The notes: generated from the letters alone by a model not told the origin. 64,000 nucleotides of DNA from Pseudomonas sp. HMWF032 (GCF_003060885.1 NZ_QAIG01000007.1:62001-126000), one strand, 5' to 3'. Shown: positions 37,469-46,715, counted from the stretch's first letter. Program-made: numbers and translations.

Positions 37469-38016
37469 TAGGAATTCCTCACCCATGCAGCATTGGTGTT
37501 AAGGGCCTTGGTTTGCCCCTGCATATCTCGGTTGGCACTACCGGAAGTAGCGCCTTTCCACCCTGAGTAAGCGCTAGAAGCCCCTGAAATGAGAGTGCTT
37601 GCGGCCTGACCACGATATGCGGCCTGTGCCTGCGAGCCGGCAAGCGCGGTGTTGCTGGAATCCACATACCCCTGACGTTTCTGCCGCTCGCCGTTGAAGA
37701 TCGTCATCGTCGCGTCTTCCTCGGCGTTGCCGACAATCTCTTCGTTGATGTTGATGGCCGTGCCCTCACCCACTTCAACGCCAGAGGCTGCCAATGCGGC
37801 GTTTGCTTCGCTCGCACGGTTACGCGCCAGCCGGCGGATGCGATCAGCCTGCACGGTGGCTGCACTAGCGGCAGTGTCGGCATCGTTCTGCTGCTGCTCG
37901 CTCTGAGCCTCAGCGTTGTACCTTGCCTGCTTCCCTGCCTGCTCGGACGAGTAGACGGAATAGGCCGTACCTGCGATAGCAGCAACGGCGGCAACGGCAG
38001 CGGTATATCCAGACAT
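37468..38016 (-). CDS. T7 gp14-like internal virion protein
   Basis: A 182-residue protein with an N-terminal hydrophobic Ala-rich helix (AAVAAVAAIAGTAYSVYSS) and a long polar helical region (AEAQSEQQQNDADTAASAA, RIRRLARNRASEANAALAAS). It matches the layout of the T7 gp14-type core protein that forms an outer-membrane channel on infection. First of the ejection-protein genes. Confidence 0.68.
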   Translation of the reverse strand: MSGYTAAVAAVAAIAGTAYSVYSSEQAGKQARYNAEAQSEQQQNDADTAASAATVQADRIRRLARNRASEANAALAASGVEVGEGTAININEEIVGNAEEDATMTIFNGERQKRQGYVDSSNTALAGSQAQAAYRGQAASTLISGASSAYSGWKGATSGSANRDMQGQTKALNTNAAWVRNS

Positions 38017-38018
38017 GG

Positions 38019-38477
38019 TTACTCTCCAGTGGTGAAGATCATGTCGCCGCTCTGCTGGCGGGACATGAGCAGGTTGGTTTCTTCGGTGAACTCGGCTTCG
38101 GCCTGTTCCACCGTGGTGGCCTGGGTGGCAAAGATCATGGTGAGGTCGGTGTCGGCATGAGCGACAAACACCTGCTTGCGGCCTGCCTGACCTGGGAGGA
38201 TGTGATAACCGCGCAGCTCTAGCGGCTCACCACCGGTGAACACCGACACATGCCCGGAGACAATCAACAGGGTCGGGATGCTGATCAACGCCCCGGTAAT
38301 CATTACGCCAGCAGGAATACGGATGGTTCGGGAGTACAGGCCGGCGTGGAAGTGGTGAGCGGTTTGGATGGCCACCTGCTCATGCTCGAGCATCATTGAT
38401 TCCAGGCGGTGGACCTTCTCAACGTCTGCACCGGTCATGGCTGGCAGGCCAGGCGCTACAGGCTGAATGCTGCTCAT
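38019..38477 (-). CDS. Cupin-like phage protein
   Basis: A 152-residue protein whose middle resembles a cupin barrel: HHFHAGLYSRTIRIPAG, GALISIPTLLIVSGHVSVFTGG, and ADTDLTMIFATQATTVEQAE. Similar proteins sit beside GNAT and tail genes in podoviruses. Function unknown; it may be a virion or modification protein. It overlaps the GNAT gene by 4 nt. Confidence 0.6.
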   Translation of the reverse strand: MSSIQPVAPGLPAMTGADVEKVHRLESMMLEHEQVAIQTAHHFHAGLYSRTIRIPAGVMITGALISIPTLLIVSGHVSVFTGGEPLELRGYHILPGQAGRKQVFVAHADTDLTMIFATQATTVEQAEAEFTEETNLLMSRQQSGDMIFTTGE

Positions 38478-38929
38478 GCCAGCCCCCGGACAAACACCCG
38501 ATTGGTTTCGCGGTAGCCAGTGCGCGGCAACACGCTGGCCAGACGCCCACCCACCGGAGCACTAACCATCAGCGCGGCGGCCCCCAGCTCACGTGCCTGG
38601 GCCTCAGCGGCACGCAACAGCTTGAGGCCAGCACCACCACGGCGAGCAGCCGGAGCGACAAAGAACGATTCCATGGCGCACACGCGGCGGCCGGCGTAAT
38701 GCGGCAACCCGTACACCAGCAACGAGGCCAGGCCGATCAGCTCAGGGCCAAAGGCACCGATGATATGCAGCGCCCCGCTGGCCTCCATCTGCCGATACTG
38801 CTCGAAGCTGGCATTCACCTTGCCCAACTCCGAAATGCTGGACTCCGCCCCGTAGGCGGCAAGCAGTTCTTGCAGAGCTCCAGACTGCTCGACCTCGGCA
38901 ACAGTGCAGCTCCGGATAATCAAACCCAT
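38474..38929 (-). CDS. GNAT-family acetyltransferase (second of two)
   Basis: A 151-residue GNAT N-acetyltransferase. The acetyl-CoA loop is seen as FFVAPAARRGGAGLKLLRAAE near residues 83-103. The start at 38929 lies 1 nt after the upstream GNAT stop; a longer in-frame start would overlap that gene strongly. Substrate unknown. See the paired GNAT at 38931-39374. Confidence 0.72.
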   Translation of the reverse strand: MGLIIRSCTVAEVEQSGALQELLAAYGAESSISELGKVNASFEQYRQMEASGALHIIGAFGPELIGLASLLVYGLPHYAGRRVCAMESFFVAPAARRGGAGLKLLRAAEAQARELGAAALMVSAPVGGRLASVLPRTGYRETNRVFVRGLA

Positions 38930-38930
38930 G

Positions 38931-39374
38931 TCAAAGCTCCTGAACGTAGAGAGGGCCAGCCAAGCGAAAGCCGGCGCTTTCATAGAGCCGGCTGATGGCG
39001 TCGACATTGACCACAGTGCAGATGCCCATTTGCACCTGTGCCGCGCCCTTGATCCGTGCCCACTCGATAAAGGCATTGATCAAGCGCAGGGCAATGATTC
39101 CGTTACGGCGCGAGGGCTCGACGAATATCGAGTAGTCGTAAGCGATCAGGTCATGGGAGAACCATTGATCAACGATGCCGCCAGCCATGGCACCGACCAC
39201 CACCCCATCGACCTCAGCGGCAAACACAACGCCTTCGCCATTGATCAACTCCAGCAGGAACGCCGCGGCCTTCTCATGCACATAAGGCTGACTGGCATAG
39301 CTGGTGGTGGCGTGCAGCGTGATACCGAGTTCAATGATTCGCGGAATGTCGGCCGGGGTTGCTGCTCTGATCAT
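38931..39374 (-). CDS. GNAT-family acetyltransferase (first of two)
   Basis: A 147-residue protein with GNAT motifs: VFAAEVDGVVVGAMAGGIV, then SIFVEPSRRNGIIALRLINAF near residues 83-103 (acetyl-CoA binding) and SRLYESAGFRLAGP at the end. It lies inside the virion operon, between the tail tube and the internal proteins. It may modify a virion protein or a host target on entry; not shown by sequence. Confidence 0.75.
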   Translation of the reverse strand: MIRAATPADIPRIIELGITLHATTSYASQPYVHEKAAAFLLELINGEGVVFAAEVDGVVVGAMAGGIVDQWFSHDLIAYDYSIFVEPSRRNGIIALRLINAFIEWARIKGAAQVQMGICTVVNVDAISRLYESAGFRLAGPLYVQEL

Positions 39375-39384
39375 GGTCTTGGCC

Positions 39385-41535
39385 TCAGTCGTTGAAGGTG
39401 GCTTTCTTGATGACGGACAGCAGGTGGAACGGCAACGGCTGGTCCTGGGTGATGGTCAACTGGGCCTCGCCACGCTCCCACCCCAGGTTCTCCATGCGGT
39501 GCACACCACTGAACGCCTGTAGCGGCGTATCAAGTACCCCGACCCCGAAGTTACGAAAGGCGATTTCCTGGCCATTGATCTGGCAACCAATGGTATTGAG
39601 GAAACGTAGGGTGACTTCGGCTATGCGCATGCTGCTGCCCTGGGCGGTGCCAGTCGGGCCAGCCACTTCCGGGGTTAGCGTCTTGATGGTGCTCTTGTAG
39701 TGCAGGCCAATGGCGACGTTGAATGCAAGACGGGGAATGGTTACCTCACCGCCGGTAACGAGTTGCTGCTGCATCACCACGCCGTCAGCGACGATATCGA
39801 CCATCTTGCCTTCCAGGTGTCCAAGGCCACCCCACACGGACTGGCCGCCGACACTGGTACCAACCACCCCGCTGTCGACGTTCACGCCGCTGGTAAAGCG
39901 CTCGATGTATCGCTTGGTCACGCCGCCAATGGTGCGGTTGACGATGGCCCACACCTGCTCCCCGTTTGCGGTTGGGATGGTGGCCACGGACTCGAACAGG
40001 CCATCAGTGGTTTGCCGTGCCCATCCGATAACGTCCTGGTCTCGGTCGACGGTGAGCGTTGCCATAACGCCATCGGCGCGGGGCATGAACAGGATCGATT
40101 CGGGCTCCTGCTGATAGGCCATATCGACGATGCCTGACTCGGTGATGTGCTCGGACAGCACCGACATGTCAGGGGCTCCGTAGGCATCGGAGTCGTACTT
40201 GTAGGCCATAGCCCGCAGCTTCCGGTTGGCGCGCTGCATGAAATACAGTTCGTTGCCGATACGCACAGGCTTGACCTGGTTGCAGCCATACACCGACTGG
40301 TTTTTAACCTGAATGTTGGTTGGCGTGATGGGCTTCTCGACGCCGCCGGTAAGGCTGAACTCCCCGCCGTAAGTGAGCGCGATAAGGGCCTTGATCTGCG
40401 CCATATGGGTGATGGGGTTGATCTGGTCGCTCGACACGGTGAATGACATGGCATCGTCATCCTTGGTACCCAACTCGAAGTTGAGGTATTCCCCAGTGCG
40501 GGATTCCCAGATGGTCTGTGGATAGTTTGGCGAACCGGCTGCAACAAGGCGCTGTTCGTGCAGCGTGCCGGTGGCTGGGTAGCCATCGAAGTCATTCCAC
40601 ACCGACGCTTCCAGCGACCAAGCATTAGCGGGTGCCGCTACTACCGCATCCATGGCGGCGCGGATCACCCCTGTGACGCTGGTGGCCGAAACATAGGCGG
40701 TGATTTCAGCAAGCCCGCGGTTGACCTTCACGAACTTGCCCACGTCATCTGCTCGCCACCCTGCCGCGCCAAGCGTGAGCGTGAGCGCCGCGCCTACAGG
40801 GTCTTTAGCGCCAGGTGTGCATGTGGTTTGCGGCGAGCCCTTGAGCGCCCAGGTTGGCTGAGAGGTACTCTCGAAAGCTGTAACCACGTCGACGGTGGCC
40901 ACGGTAGCGCTGGTTACGCCGGTGATGCGCGCAACGCCAGTACCGCCCCAGATTTCCCGACCTACATCAGCAGCCAGAAACGCAGAGACTGCCGACGTTG
41001 CAGTGCGCCCCGTACCTACGGTGGCGTTGCTCAAGGTTAAGGCCGTGGCGAAGTTGATGCCCTTCTCGTCGAATGGCCTGGTAACGAACGGTGCCGGGGC
41101 AAGACTCCACTGCACATCTGTCGAGCGGCGCAGGCGGTGGATAGGCACCTGGGTGTTGTACAAAAACATGGTGTCCGCGCCCTGCACGTAGTCAATCGCG
41201 CTGAGCATCGCTTCGGTGTAGGGGCTGACCAGCTCAACGCCGGTATAGGTGCCATCGAGCCGGTAAATCCTGATGTACAGGTCGCCGAACTCAACCATGT
41301 AGGCCTGGGACTTGTTGAACACGTAAGGGATCAGGCGCGAGCGCTTGGCTGATGTTTTCGTTTCGGCGGTGAACAACAGGCCGTCACGGCGTAAACCGCC
41401 ACCATGGATCAAGGGCCAGGCGTTCTCGATCAGCTCGGCACCGTTGGCATACCGGGCGATATCGACACGGCCGTACATGCGCGGACTGACTTCGCCGGCA
41501 GTGAAGTTGGTTTGAATCAGCGCTACGCGGGCCAT
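39385..41535 (-). CDS. Tail tubular protein B-like (tail nozzle) protein
   Basis: A 716-residue structural protein. The start MARVALIQTNFTAGEVSPRMYGRVD is typical of podovirus nozzle/stabilisation proteins (T7 gp12-like in role). Rich in beta-strand segments; no enzymatic motifs. It overlaps the TubA-like gene by ATGA coupling. It likely forms the lower tail tube that holds the fibre. Confidence 0.75.
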   Translation of the reverse strand: MARVALIQTNFTAGEVSPRMYGRVDIARYANGAELIENAWPLIHGGGLRRDGLLFTAETKTSAKRSRLIPYVFNKSQAYMVEFGDLYIRIYRLDGTYTGVELVSPYTEAMLSAIDYVQGADTMFLYNTQVPIHRLRRSTDVQWSLAPAPFVTRPFDEKGINFATALTLSNATVGTGRTATSAVSAFLAADVGREIWGGTGVARITGVTSATVATVDVVTAFESTSQPTWALKGSPQTTCTPGAKDPVGAALTLTLGAAGWRADDVGKFVKVNRGLAEITAYVSATSVTGVIRAAMDAVVAAPANAWSLEASVWNDFDGYPATGTLHEQRLVAAGSPNYPQTIWESRTGEYLNFELGTKDDDAMSFTVSSDQINPITHMAQIKALIALTYGGEFSLTGGVEKPITPTNIQVKNQSVYGCNQVKPVRIGNELYFMQRANRKLRAMAYKYDSDAYGAPDMSVLSEHITESGIVDMAYQQEPESILFMPRADGVMATLTVDRDQDVIGWARQTTDGLFESVATIPTANGEQVWAIVNRTIGGVTKRYIERFTSGVNVDSGVVGTSVGGQSVWGGLGHLEGKMVDIVADGVVMQQQLVTGGEVTIPRLAFNVAIGLHYKSTIKTLTPEVAGPTGTAQGSSMRIAEVTLRFLNTIGCQINGQEIAFRNFGVGVLDTPLQAFSGVHRMENLGWERGEAQLTITQDQPLPFHLLSVIKKATFND

Positions 41536-42122
41536 CAGCTAAAGCCCCCAAGCCGTGCGCCGTACAGACGTTCATCGCCCAAGGTCTGCGCCGGCTCTTC
41601 CTGACCATCGATCGAGCGGGCAACCTTCTTGGCCATGGACAGCTTCTGCTCCATGTTGGCCTGCACCGATGCCGACTGAGTGATCGGGTATGCAATTGCG
41701 GCAGCCATGGCCAGGGTGAGCAGCATGACCAGGCCGGCGTCCCACGTGTTCTCTACCTCGTTGCGGTACACGTAGCGCAGCTGCAGGGAAGACGAATCAG
41801 CGAGGATGCTGCGGCCTTCCAGCAGGTAATCGATAAACACGCCGTTGTCGGTTACCTCCAGCACCCGCAAGAAGTCAGACGGCAGCTCAAACTTGGACGA
41901 GTAGCCGAACGCCGGAGCGTCAGCATCTGGTGCCAGCAGCACGCGCTTGATGGTGCAGTTCCAGGGGTGGGAGCGCAGCAGGTCATCCCGTACGGTGGGG
42001 TACAGGTTGGAACAAATCTTTGCCCGGTCTAGCGGATCGTCCAGGCTGTTGATGGTCTGCGCGCCGAGCATCAGCAGCGCGTTTGAGCAGATCGATACAC
42101 CAGTTGCCATGCCCATGCTCAC
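41535..42122 (-). CDS. Tail tubular protein A-like (adaptor) protein
   Basis: A 195-residue protein like T7 gp11: ICSNALLMLGAQTINSLDD near the N-terminus, ICSNLYPTVRDDLLRSHPWN in the middle and helical C-terminal part. It joins the portal to the nozzle. A terminator-like hairpin (42139-42157) lies just upstream. Confidence 0.82.
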   Translation of the reverse strand: MSMGMATGVSICSNALLMLGAQTINSLDDPLDRAKICSNLYPTVRDDLLRSHPWNCTIKRVLLAPDADAPAFGYSSKFELPSDFLRVLEVTDNGVFIDYLLEGRSILADSSSLQLRYVYRNEVENTWDAGLVMLLTLAMAAAIAYPITQSASVQANMEQKLSMAKKVARSIDGQEEPAQTLGDERLYGARLGGFS

Positions 42123-42138
42123 ACTCCAGATAAAAGAA

Positions 42139-42157
42139 CCGGGGCACTAGGCCCCGG
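42139..42157 (-). terminator. Hairpin with U-tract between head and tail genes
   Basis: CCGGGGC and GCCCCGG form a 7-bp stem; on the leftward strand UUCUUUUAU follows. It probably terminates part of the transcripts after the capsid genes so that tail genes are made in lower amounts. Confidence 0.65.
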
Positions 42158-42185
42158 CTGTTAATGCGCCATCCATGGCTGTCGG

Positions 42186-42710
42186 TCAGTTCCCGTCGAC
42201 GTACTGCACCTTCAACGCCACGGTGCCAGCGGAGCCGGCGGCAGCGGTCAGGGTTACGGCAATGTCGTACTGCTTGCCCGGGTCAGCGGCCAGGCCAAGC
42301 GCTTGCCACAGCGGCTTTTCAACGTCAGCCAGGCCGAAGCCTGCACCAGCGTCTGCGGCGTCCGCTTCGTGGGTCACGTCCTGATTGACCAGGGCCGTGG
42401 CCAGCGACTGGGCCGAGGCGAAGAAGTCAGCGTCGACAACCGCGCCAGCGTTCACCGAACTGATGTCGTAGATGCCAACGTCAGCGGCGCAGGTGGTGAT
42501 CGCATCGCACGACAGCAGCACGCGACTGATACGGTCACCGGACCCCACGCGGGCCATGCGGTAGATCGAAGCGATGGAATCACCGCTTACCGCCTCGATA
42601 ACACCAACGCGCTCGCGCAGGCGGCCGCCATCGATCTTCTGTGCAGTGAGGGTTTGAGGGAATGCGTCACCAGCGGTGACCGCCGTGGATTTGGTGGTAA
42701 CTACAGCCAT
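42186..42710 (-). CDS. Putative head decoration or capsid-associated protein
   Basis: A 174-residue Ala/Val/Asp-rich protein encoded right after the capsid gene, between two hairpins. Beta-rich, with no cysteine-rich or enzymatic motifs (MAVVTTKSTAVTAGDAFPQT). Position and size suggest a capsid cement/decoration or head-completion protein. Not recognised by motif. Confidence 0.6.
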   Translation of the reverse strand: MAVVTTKSTAVTAGDAFPQTLTAQKIDGGRLRERVGVIEAVSGDSIASIYRMARVGSGDRISRVLLSCDAITTCAADVGIYDISSVNAGAVVDADFFASAQSLATALVNQDVTHEADAADAGAGFGLADVEKPLWQALGLAADPGKQYDIAVTLTAAAGSAGTVALKVQYVDGN

Positions 42711-42748
42711 GATGTGTGCTCCTGAATCAATGGGGTGGAAAGTGGAAC

Positions 42749-42766
42749 GGGGCCATCACTGGCCCC
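42749..42766. promoter_or_regulatory. Hairpin after the capsid gene
   Basis: GGGGCCA and TGGCCCC form a 7-bp stem with a 4-nt loop, just behind the capsid stop codon. The U-tract is poor; it could protect the abundant capsid message or attenuate transcription. Confidence 0.5.
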
Positions 42767-42771
42767 TGCTG

Positions 42772-43635
42772 TCACGGATCGTTGGCCGCGATTTCCACAA
42801 CCTTTTCTTCTTCCACCCGAACGGCACCGATGGACATTTTCCCGTAGATACGGACGTTGAAGCCCTTGCCAGGGTCCTTGCCAACCTCGGTCATGATTTC
42901 CGCACCCTTGCCAAGCGTTACGCCGGTCTTGGCGTAGGCGTAGCAGTAGCGGGTTGCACCGGACTTCGGCAGGCGCTCGGATGGAATCCAGTTAAAGCCC
43001 ATCCACTTGCCCTTGAGCGTGCCGCTCTGGAGCATCTGAGCCGCCAGGAAGTCAGCGGAGGTCAGAGTGGTGTCGGCCAAAATGTCGTTGAGCGCCTGGG
43101 CGTGGTAGACCATGAACAGCTCTTCGCCGGCTTCCTCGTCCGCTTCGTTCAGGCGGAACATCTTCTTGGCCTGAATGATCTTGGTCTTGGTCAAGCCAGT
43201 GCCACCAACCGCAATTTTCTGGCTGGCCGGCAGGATGATGCCGCCGGTGGTTGCGCGAGAGCTGGAACCGAGAGCCGAGATAATCACGTCATCCTTGGCG
43301 CGATTCAGCGAGGCAATCATGGCCTTGACGTACTCCGAGCTCGGGTCAGTGAGCATGCGGATTTTGTCCTGGTCATCGACCATGTCGCCGTCTTCCCAGT
43401 CGTAGAGGTCTACGAACCGAGTCGAGTGCGGTTGATCGTTGATCGGGGTGTCACCGTGGCGCTGCGTGCGGCGCTTGGCAGTACGCTGACCAAGACGGTT
43501 GATCGACTTGGACATGCCGACGATGTTCGGCTCGATGGTGACAGTAGGCTCAAGCCGCGATGTAGCCTGCTGAGCCAGGTGCATGAAGTTGTCCGCGAAC
43601 TGCTGGACAAAGGCTTCGGTGATTTGCTGGGACAT
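42772..43635 (-). CDS. Major capsid protein
   Basis: A 287-residue HK97-fold-type podovirus capsid protein by position and composition: after the scaffold gene, with N-terminal MSQQITEAFVQQFADNFMHL and a typical RFVDLYDWEDGDMVDDQDK stretch. The ATG at 43635 has a GGAGTG site; a longer in-frame extension over the intergenic region is rejected. 170 nt upstream (43636-43803) hold no gene, only leader sequence and the hairpin repeat 43804-43820. Confidence 0.82.
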   Translation of the reverse strand: MSQQITEAFVQQFADNFMHLAQQATSRLEPTVTIEPNIVGMSKSINRLGQRTAKRRTQRHGDTPINDQPHSTRFVDLYDWEDGDMVDDQDKIRMLTDPSSEYVKAMIASLNRAKDDVIISALGSSSRATTGGIILPASQKIAVGGTGLTKTKIIQAKKMFRLNEADEEAGEELFMVYHAQALNDILADTTLTSADFLAAQMLQSGTLKGKWMGFNWIPSERLPKSGATRYCYAYAKTGVTLGKGAEIMTEVGKDPGKGFNVRIYGKMSIGAVRVEEEKVVEIAANDP

Positions 43636-43803
43636 AAGGTGCACTCCAATGCAGTAAGGGATTGCCTGCAGGGTGTCCACTGGGTGGGCCTGTATTCCTG
43701 GCGTGCATCGGCTTTGCTGCGCCTCGGGGCTATCCGGGTATCTGCGTTGCCACCGCAGGCCGGCCCATTGCTGGGATGCCTGCGATGTTTGTGCATCGAG
43801 GGT

Positions 43804-43820
43804 GTCGGTTTCCCGACTAT
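43804..43820 (-). repeat. Late-operon hairpin repeat, copy 2
   Basis: GTCGGTTTCCCGACTAT; leftward RNA AUAGUCGG-GAAA-CCGAC. It includes the TAG stop of the scaffold gene and precedes the capsid gene leader. Confidence 0.8.
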
Positions 43821-44656
43821 TTGAATTTGCCACCGCCGGTTGGGTAGCGACTTGCGTACATGCCGTCGAGCTGGGCTTTCACCGCGGCGCGCTTCGGATC
43901 ATGGATCGGCATTTCCTCCAGCTGCTTGCGCAGCTCGGCGGCTTTCACAGCAAAGTCAGCCTCGCTGGCTGGGTTGCCGGAGACTGGCACGTCTTCGCGC
44001 AGCTCTTTGCCAATGTTGGCGGTGAACGCAATGAAGTCGGGGTCATTGCCATACTTGGCCATCAGGGCATCGAAGTTGCCCGGTGCAGTGCCTTCGCTGG
44101 CAAAGGCCTGGGCTGCACGGTAGGACGCGCTGACGCCTGCTTTCATCGACTGGTCATCGGCCCACACGGTTTTCAGCGCTGCGGTGCAGTCCTGCTGCGA
44201 GAGAATCGCGCCACCCTCGACCAGTCCGGGCGCTGCTTTCAGGTACTCGCCGATCACATACGACACCTGGTCGTTGGTCAGCCCCTTGGCATGCGCACCT
44301 TTCAGGAACGACTTACCAGTCTCGTCGGCCTTGAACTCGTCGAAGTTGAAGCCCTCCACCTCGATCTTGGGCGCGTACTCTTCGGCGGTCTTGGGCGGTG
44401 CGTCGCCACTGCCGAAACGCTTCTCCAGATGGCTGTAGGACTCGGCCAGCTTGCGGCTGGACTGTTCCAGATCAAGCTTGCCGTCGGCACCGTTGACGCG
44501 GTACTTCTCGGGGATGTAGTCCGTGGTGGTGTTGCCCTGGTCCAGCACTGTGGCGGCTGGAGCGGTTGCAGCGGCAGCGCCGGCTCCAGGGTCGCCACCT
44601 TCGCCAGCCTCTGCCATGAAGAAATGGCCAAGCATGCGGTGCACAAAGTTATTCAT
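43817..44656 (-). CDS. Capsid scaffolding protein
   Basis: A 279-residue acidic, helical protein with an Ala/Gly/Pro-rich N-terminal part (EGGDPGAGAAAATAPAATV) and AEEYAPKIEV, features of podovirus scaffolds. It lies between the Bbp19-like gene and the capsid gene. The C-terminal GGGKFK ends in a TAG that is part of the hairpin repeat. The start overlaps the upstream stop by ATGA. Confidence 0.78.
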   Translation of the reverse strand: MNNFVHRMLGHFFMAEAGEGGDPGAGAAAATAPAATVLDQGNTTTDYIPEKYRVNGADGKLDLEQSSRKLAESYSHLEKRFGSGDAPPKTAEEYAPKIEVEGFNFDEFKADETGKSFLKGAHAKGLTNDQVSYVIGEYLKAAPGLVEGGAILSQQDCTAALKTVWADDQSMKAGVSASYRAAQAFASEGTAPGNFDALMAKYGNDPDFIAFTANIGKELREDVPVSGNPASEADFAVKAAELRKQLEEMPIHDPKRAAVKAQLDGMYASRYPTGGGKFK

Positions 44657-44910
44657 GGTTGCTGTTCCTCTTCGTCGTTTTTGCCATCGTCCCGCAGGCC
44701 GTTGGCGATGTTGATTTGGTTCATGATGTGATCCAGCACCTTGCGGCTGCCGTCCTGCTGGTAGGTCTTGAGCACGGCATCAATGCCGCCAACGGTTACC
44801 GCGTTGCGGGCAAAGCGCTGAATCAGGATCTCCAGGCACATGCGGCCTTCGTGGTGATCCTCAAACACGCGCTTAAACATCGCGGCGGTTTGCTCTGGGG
44901 TCATGGTCAT
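44653..44910 (-). CDS. Bbp19-like small phage protein
   Basis: An 85-residue protein with MFKRVFEDHHEGRMCLEIL and a GSRKVLDHIMNQINIA stretch, resembling the Bbp19-type proteins that occur between portal and scaffold in BPP-1-like phages. Function unknown, probably in head assembly. It overlaps its neighbours by 4 nt on both sides. Confidence 0.58.
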   Translation of the reverse strand: MTMTPEQTAAMFKRVFEDHHEGRMCLEILIQRFARNAVTVGGIDAVLKTYQQDGSRKVLDHIMNQINIANGLRDDGKNDEEEQQP

Positions 44911-46496
44911 GCAGCACCTGCCTTCTTCGTTGCGGCTTCGGCAACCTGCTGCTGCATTGCTACCTGCTGCTCTTGCTGCTGCGCCGCCTGGGCATCAGCT
45001 GCCCGCTGCTCACGCCTGGCGCTTACATCTGCCTTGCTGCGAATGACTGCGCTCGGCACGCCCAAGGCTTCACCACGGATGCGCTGCGCTTCGTCCAGGT
45101 CAACGTTGTCCATGACGGTGGGGTCAATGGCAGCAGCAGCCACGGCACCACCCACGAACTGGTCAATGGCGGTGACCTCTTCCAGCTTCTGCGAGCGGGC
45201 AAGCGGGCTGATGTAGCGAATGGAGTAGTTACGGCCGGCAAGCGACTGCGGGGGCTGGCCAAGCACGCCGGCGCGGTAGGCGATGCCAAAGCAACGGGTG
45301 ATCAGGGGTTGCAGGTACTCGGCTTGCAGGCGGCCATAGACCGGGCCAAGCAACTGCCGAATCAACGCCACCCGCACATGCACCTCGGTGGCGGTCATTG
45401 CCGGGCCGTCCTGGGCCTGGAGCTGATCGGCCATCAGAATCTTGCGGATGCTGGCCTGCAGGCGGGCAATCTTGGTTTCCGCGTACTGGAAGTTCGAACC
45501 GCTCTGCAGCGGTTTCATCGAGTCGACGGAGTTGGCAACGATGATCTTGCGCGGGCCAACTTTGACGCTGCGCGGGTTCAACACGCCGTCATCTTCGGCA
45601 ATCCACATGCCGGCAATGGCCAGGTCACCGGCAGCAAGGTCCATCTTGCACAGTTCGTTCAGGGTGCGGGCGTCAGGCAGGGCATCCATCACCGGGCCTA
45701 CCGCATACACGCTGTCGGGAATCAGCATCCAGCGCGGCACAACAACCGGCATTTCGTGATAACCCGACTCACGCACCAGCTTCTTGGCCGCAACCTCGAC
45801 CTGGCATGAAGCAATGGGCATGTTCTTCGCCAGTTTGGCCCCGACCATGTACGTGCTGCGCGGGTAGATCGCGTGCACGAACTCGACCAGCTCGGCCGGC
45901 TTGTCCTTGGCCAGCTTCTTGGTGGCGTCGCTCAGCTCTTCGCCAAACTCGTTGAACGCCTGCTCAGCGGTGATCTTGTAATTGCGGTAGACGATATCGA
46001 TCGCACCGCCAGCCTTGGAGGCTGCGCAATACACGCTCGCAATGGGCCACAGGTCGAAGGTGTAACCGCCCTTCTCCCGGTCTTCATCGATGTACAGGGC
46101 AAACCAACCAGCATCGACAACGTCAATCAGCCCCTCAAAGGCTGCCGCGTCGAAGTTGCTGGCGTGGATGTTCTCCCAGATGAAGTGGCTGGAGTCATCG
46201 AGCCAGCGGCGTTCCTCTTCGCTTTCCTGGCCCACGTCCATGCCGAACCACAGGGAGTTGGCCGGGGTCATGCCGCCCATGATCGCGCTCGCCAGGATGC
46301 GCGCCGCATCGGTCAACGTAGAGTCGATGATGCGTGCACGACGACGAAGCGCCTCGTCGGCGCTCATGACGTTTGAATAGAAACCCGACCCACGGATCGG
46401 GTGGCTAAGGTCGTAACAATCCCGCCAGACCGACTCATGCGGCGAGCGTTGAGACTTCATGTTGCTCAGCGTTTTGGCGATCTGGTCTGCGGTCAT
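44907..46496 (-). CDS. Portal (head-to-tail connector) protein
   Basis: A 529-residue podovirus portal protein: RSPHESVWRDCYDLSHPIRG, RARIIDSTLTDAARILASA and IMGGMTPANSLWFGM are family hallmarks near the N-terminus; the C-terminus is a Gln/Ala-rich helix. It forms the 12-subunit DNA gate at one capsid vertex. Overlaps of 4 nt on both sides indicate a tightly coupled head operon. Confidence 0.88.
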   Translation of the reverse strand: MTADQIAKTLSNMKSQRSPHESVWRDCYDLSHPIRGSGFYSNVMSADEALRRRARIIDSTLTDAARILASAIMGGMTPANSLWFGMDVGQESEEERRWLDDSSHFIWENIHASNFDAAAFEGLIDVVDAGWFALYIDEDREKGGYTFDLWPIASVYCAASKAGGAIDIVYRNYKITAEQAFNEFGEELSDATKKLAKDKPAELVEFVHAIYPRSTYMVGAKLAKNMPIASCQVEVAAKKLVRESGYHEMPVVVPRWMLIPDSVYAVGPVMDALPDARTLNELCKMDLAAGDLAIAGMWIAEDDGVLNPRSVKVGPRKIIVANSVDSMKPLQSGSNFQYAETKIARLQASIRKILMADQLQAQDGPAMTATEVHVRVALIRQLLGPVYGRLQAEYLQPLITRCFGIAYRAGVLGQPPQSLAGRNYSIRYISPLARSQKLEEVTAIDQFVGGAVAAAAIDPTVMDNVDLDEAQRIRGEALGVPSAVIRSKADVSARREQRAADAQAAQQQEQQVAMQQQVAEAATKKAGAA

Positions 46497-46711
46497 GATC
46501 CGAGGGTGCTCTTGCCTTGGGATAGGACGGTGCCGGAACCCTGCGCACCAGCAGACGAAAGCAAACTGCTCTCGGCCCTGCGCTTCTTGCGGGTGGCGGT
46601 CTCTTCGTTGGCCTTGACGGCTGCAGCATCGGCGGCCTTCTGGGCTTCAACGGCGGGATCTGGCTGTGCTGGTTGAGCCACAACCTTTGGCTTCTTCGGC
46701 TTGCTTCCCAT
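46493..46711 (-). CDS. Small basic protein upstream of the portal gene
   Basis: A 72-residue Ala/Lys-rich protein (MGSKPKKPKVVAQPAQPDPA, ATRKKRRAESSLLSS). Similar basic Pro/Ala-rich peptides precede portal genes in podoviruses. Probably a minor head component; not recognised otherwise. Confidence 0.62.
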   Translation of the reverse strand: MGSKPKKPKVVAQPAQPDPAVEAQKAADAAAVKANEETATRKKRRAESSLLSSAGAQGSGTVLSQGKSTLGS

Positions 46712-46715
46712 GGGC

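Noticed and set aside
43636..43833. N-terminal extension of the capsid gene over the upstream intergenic region
   Set aside because: The extension has no phage-like composition, crosses the hairpin repeat, and the ATG at 43635 has its own ribosome site.
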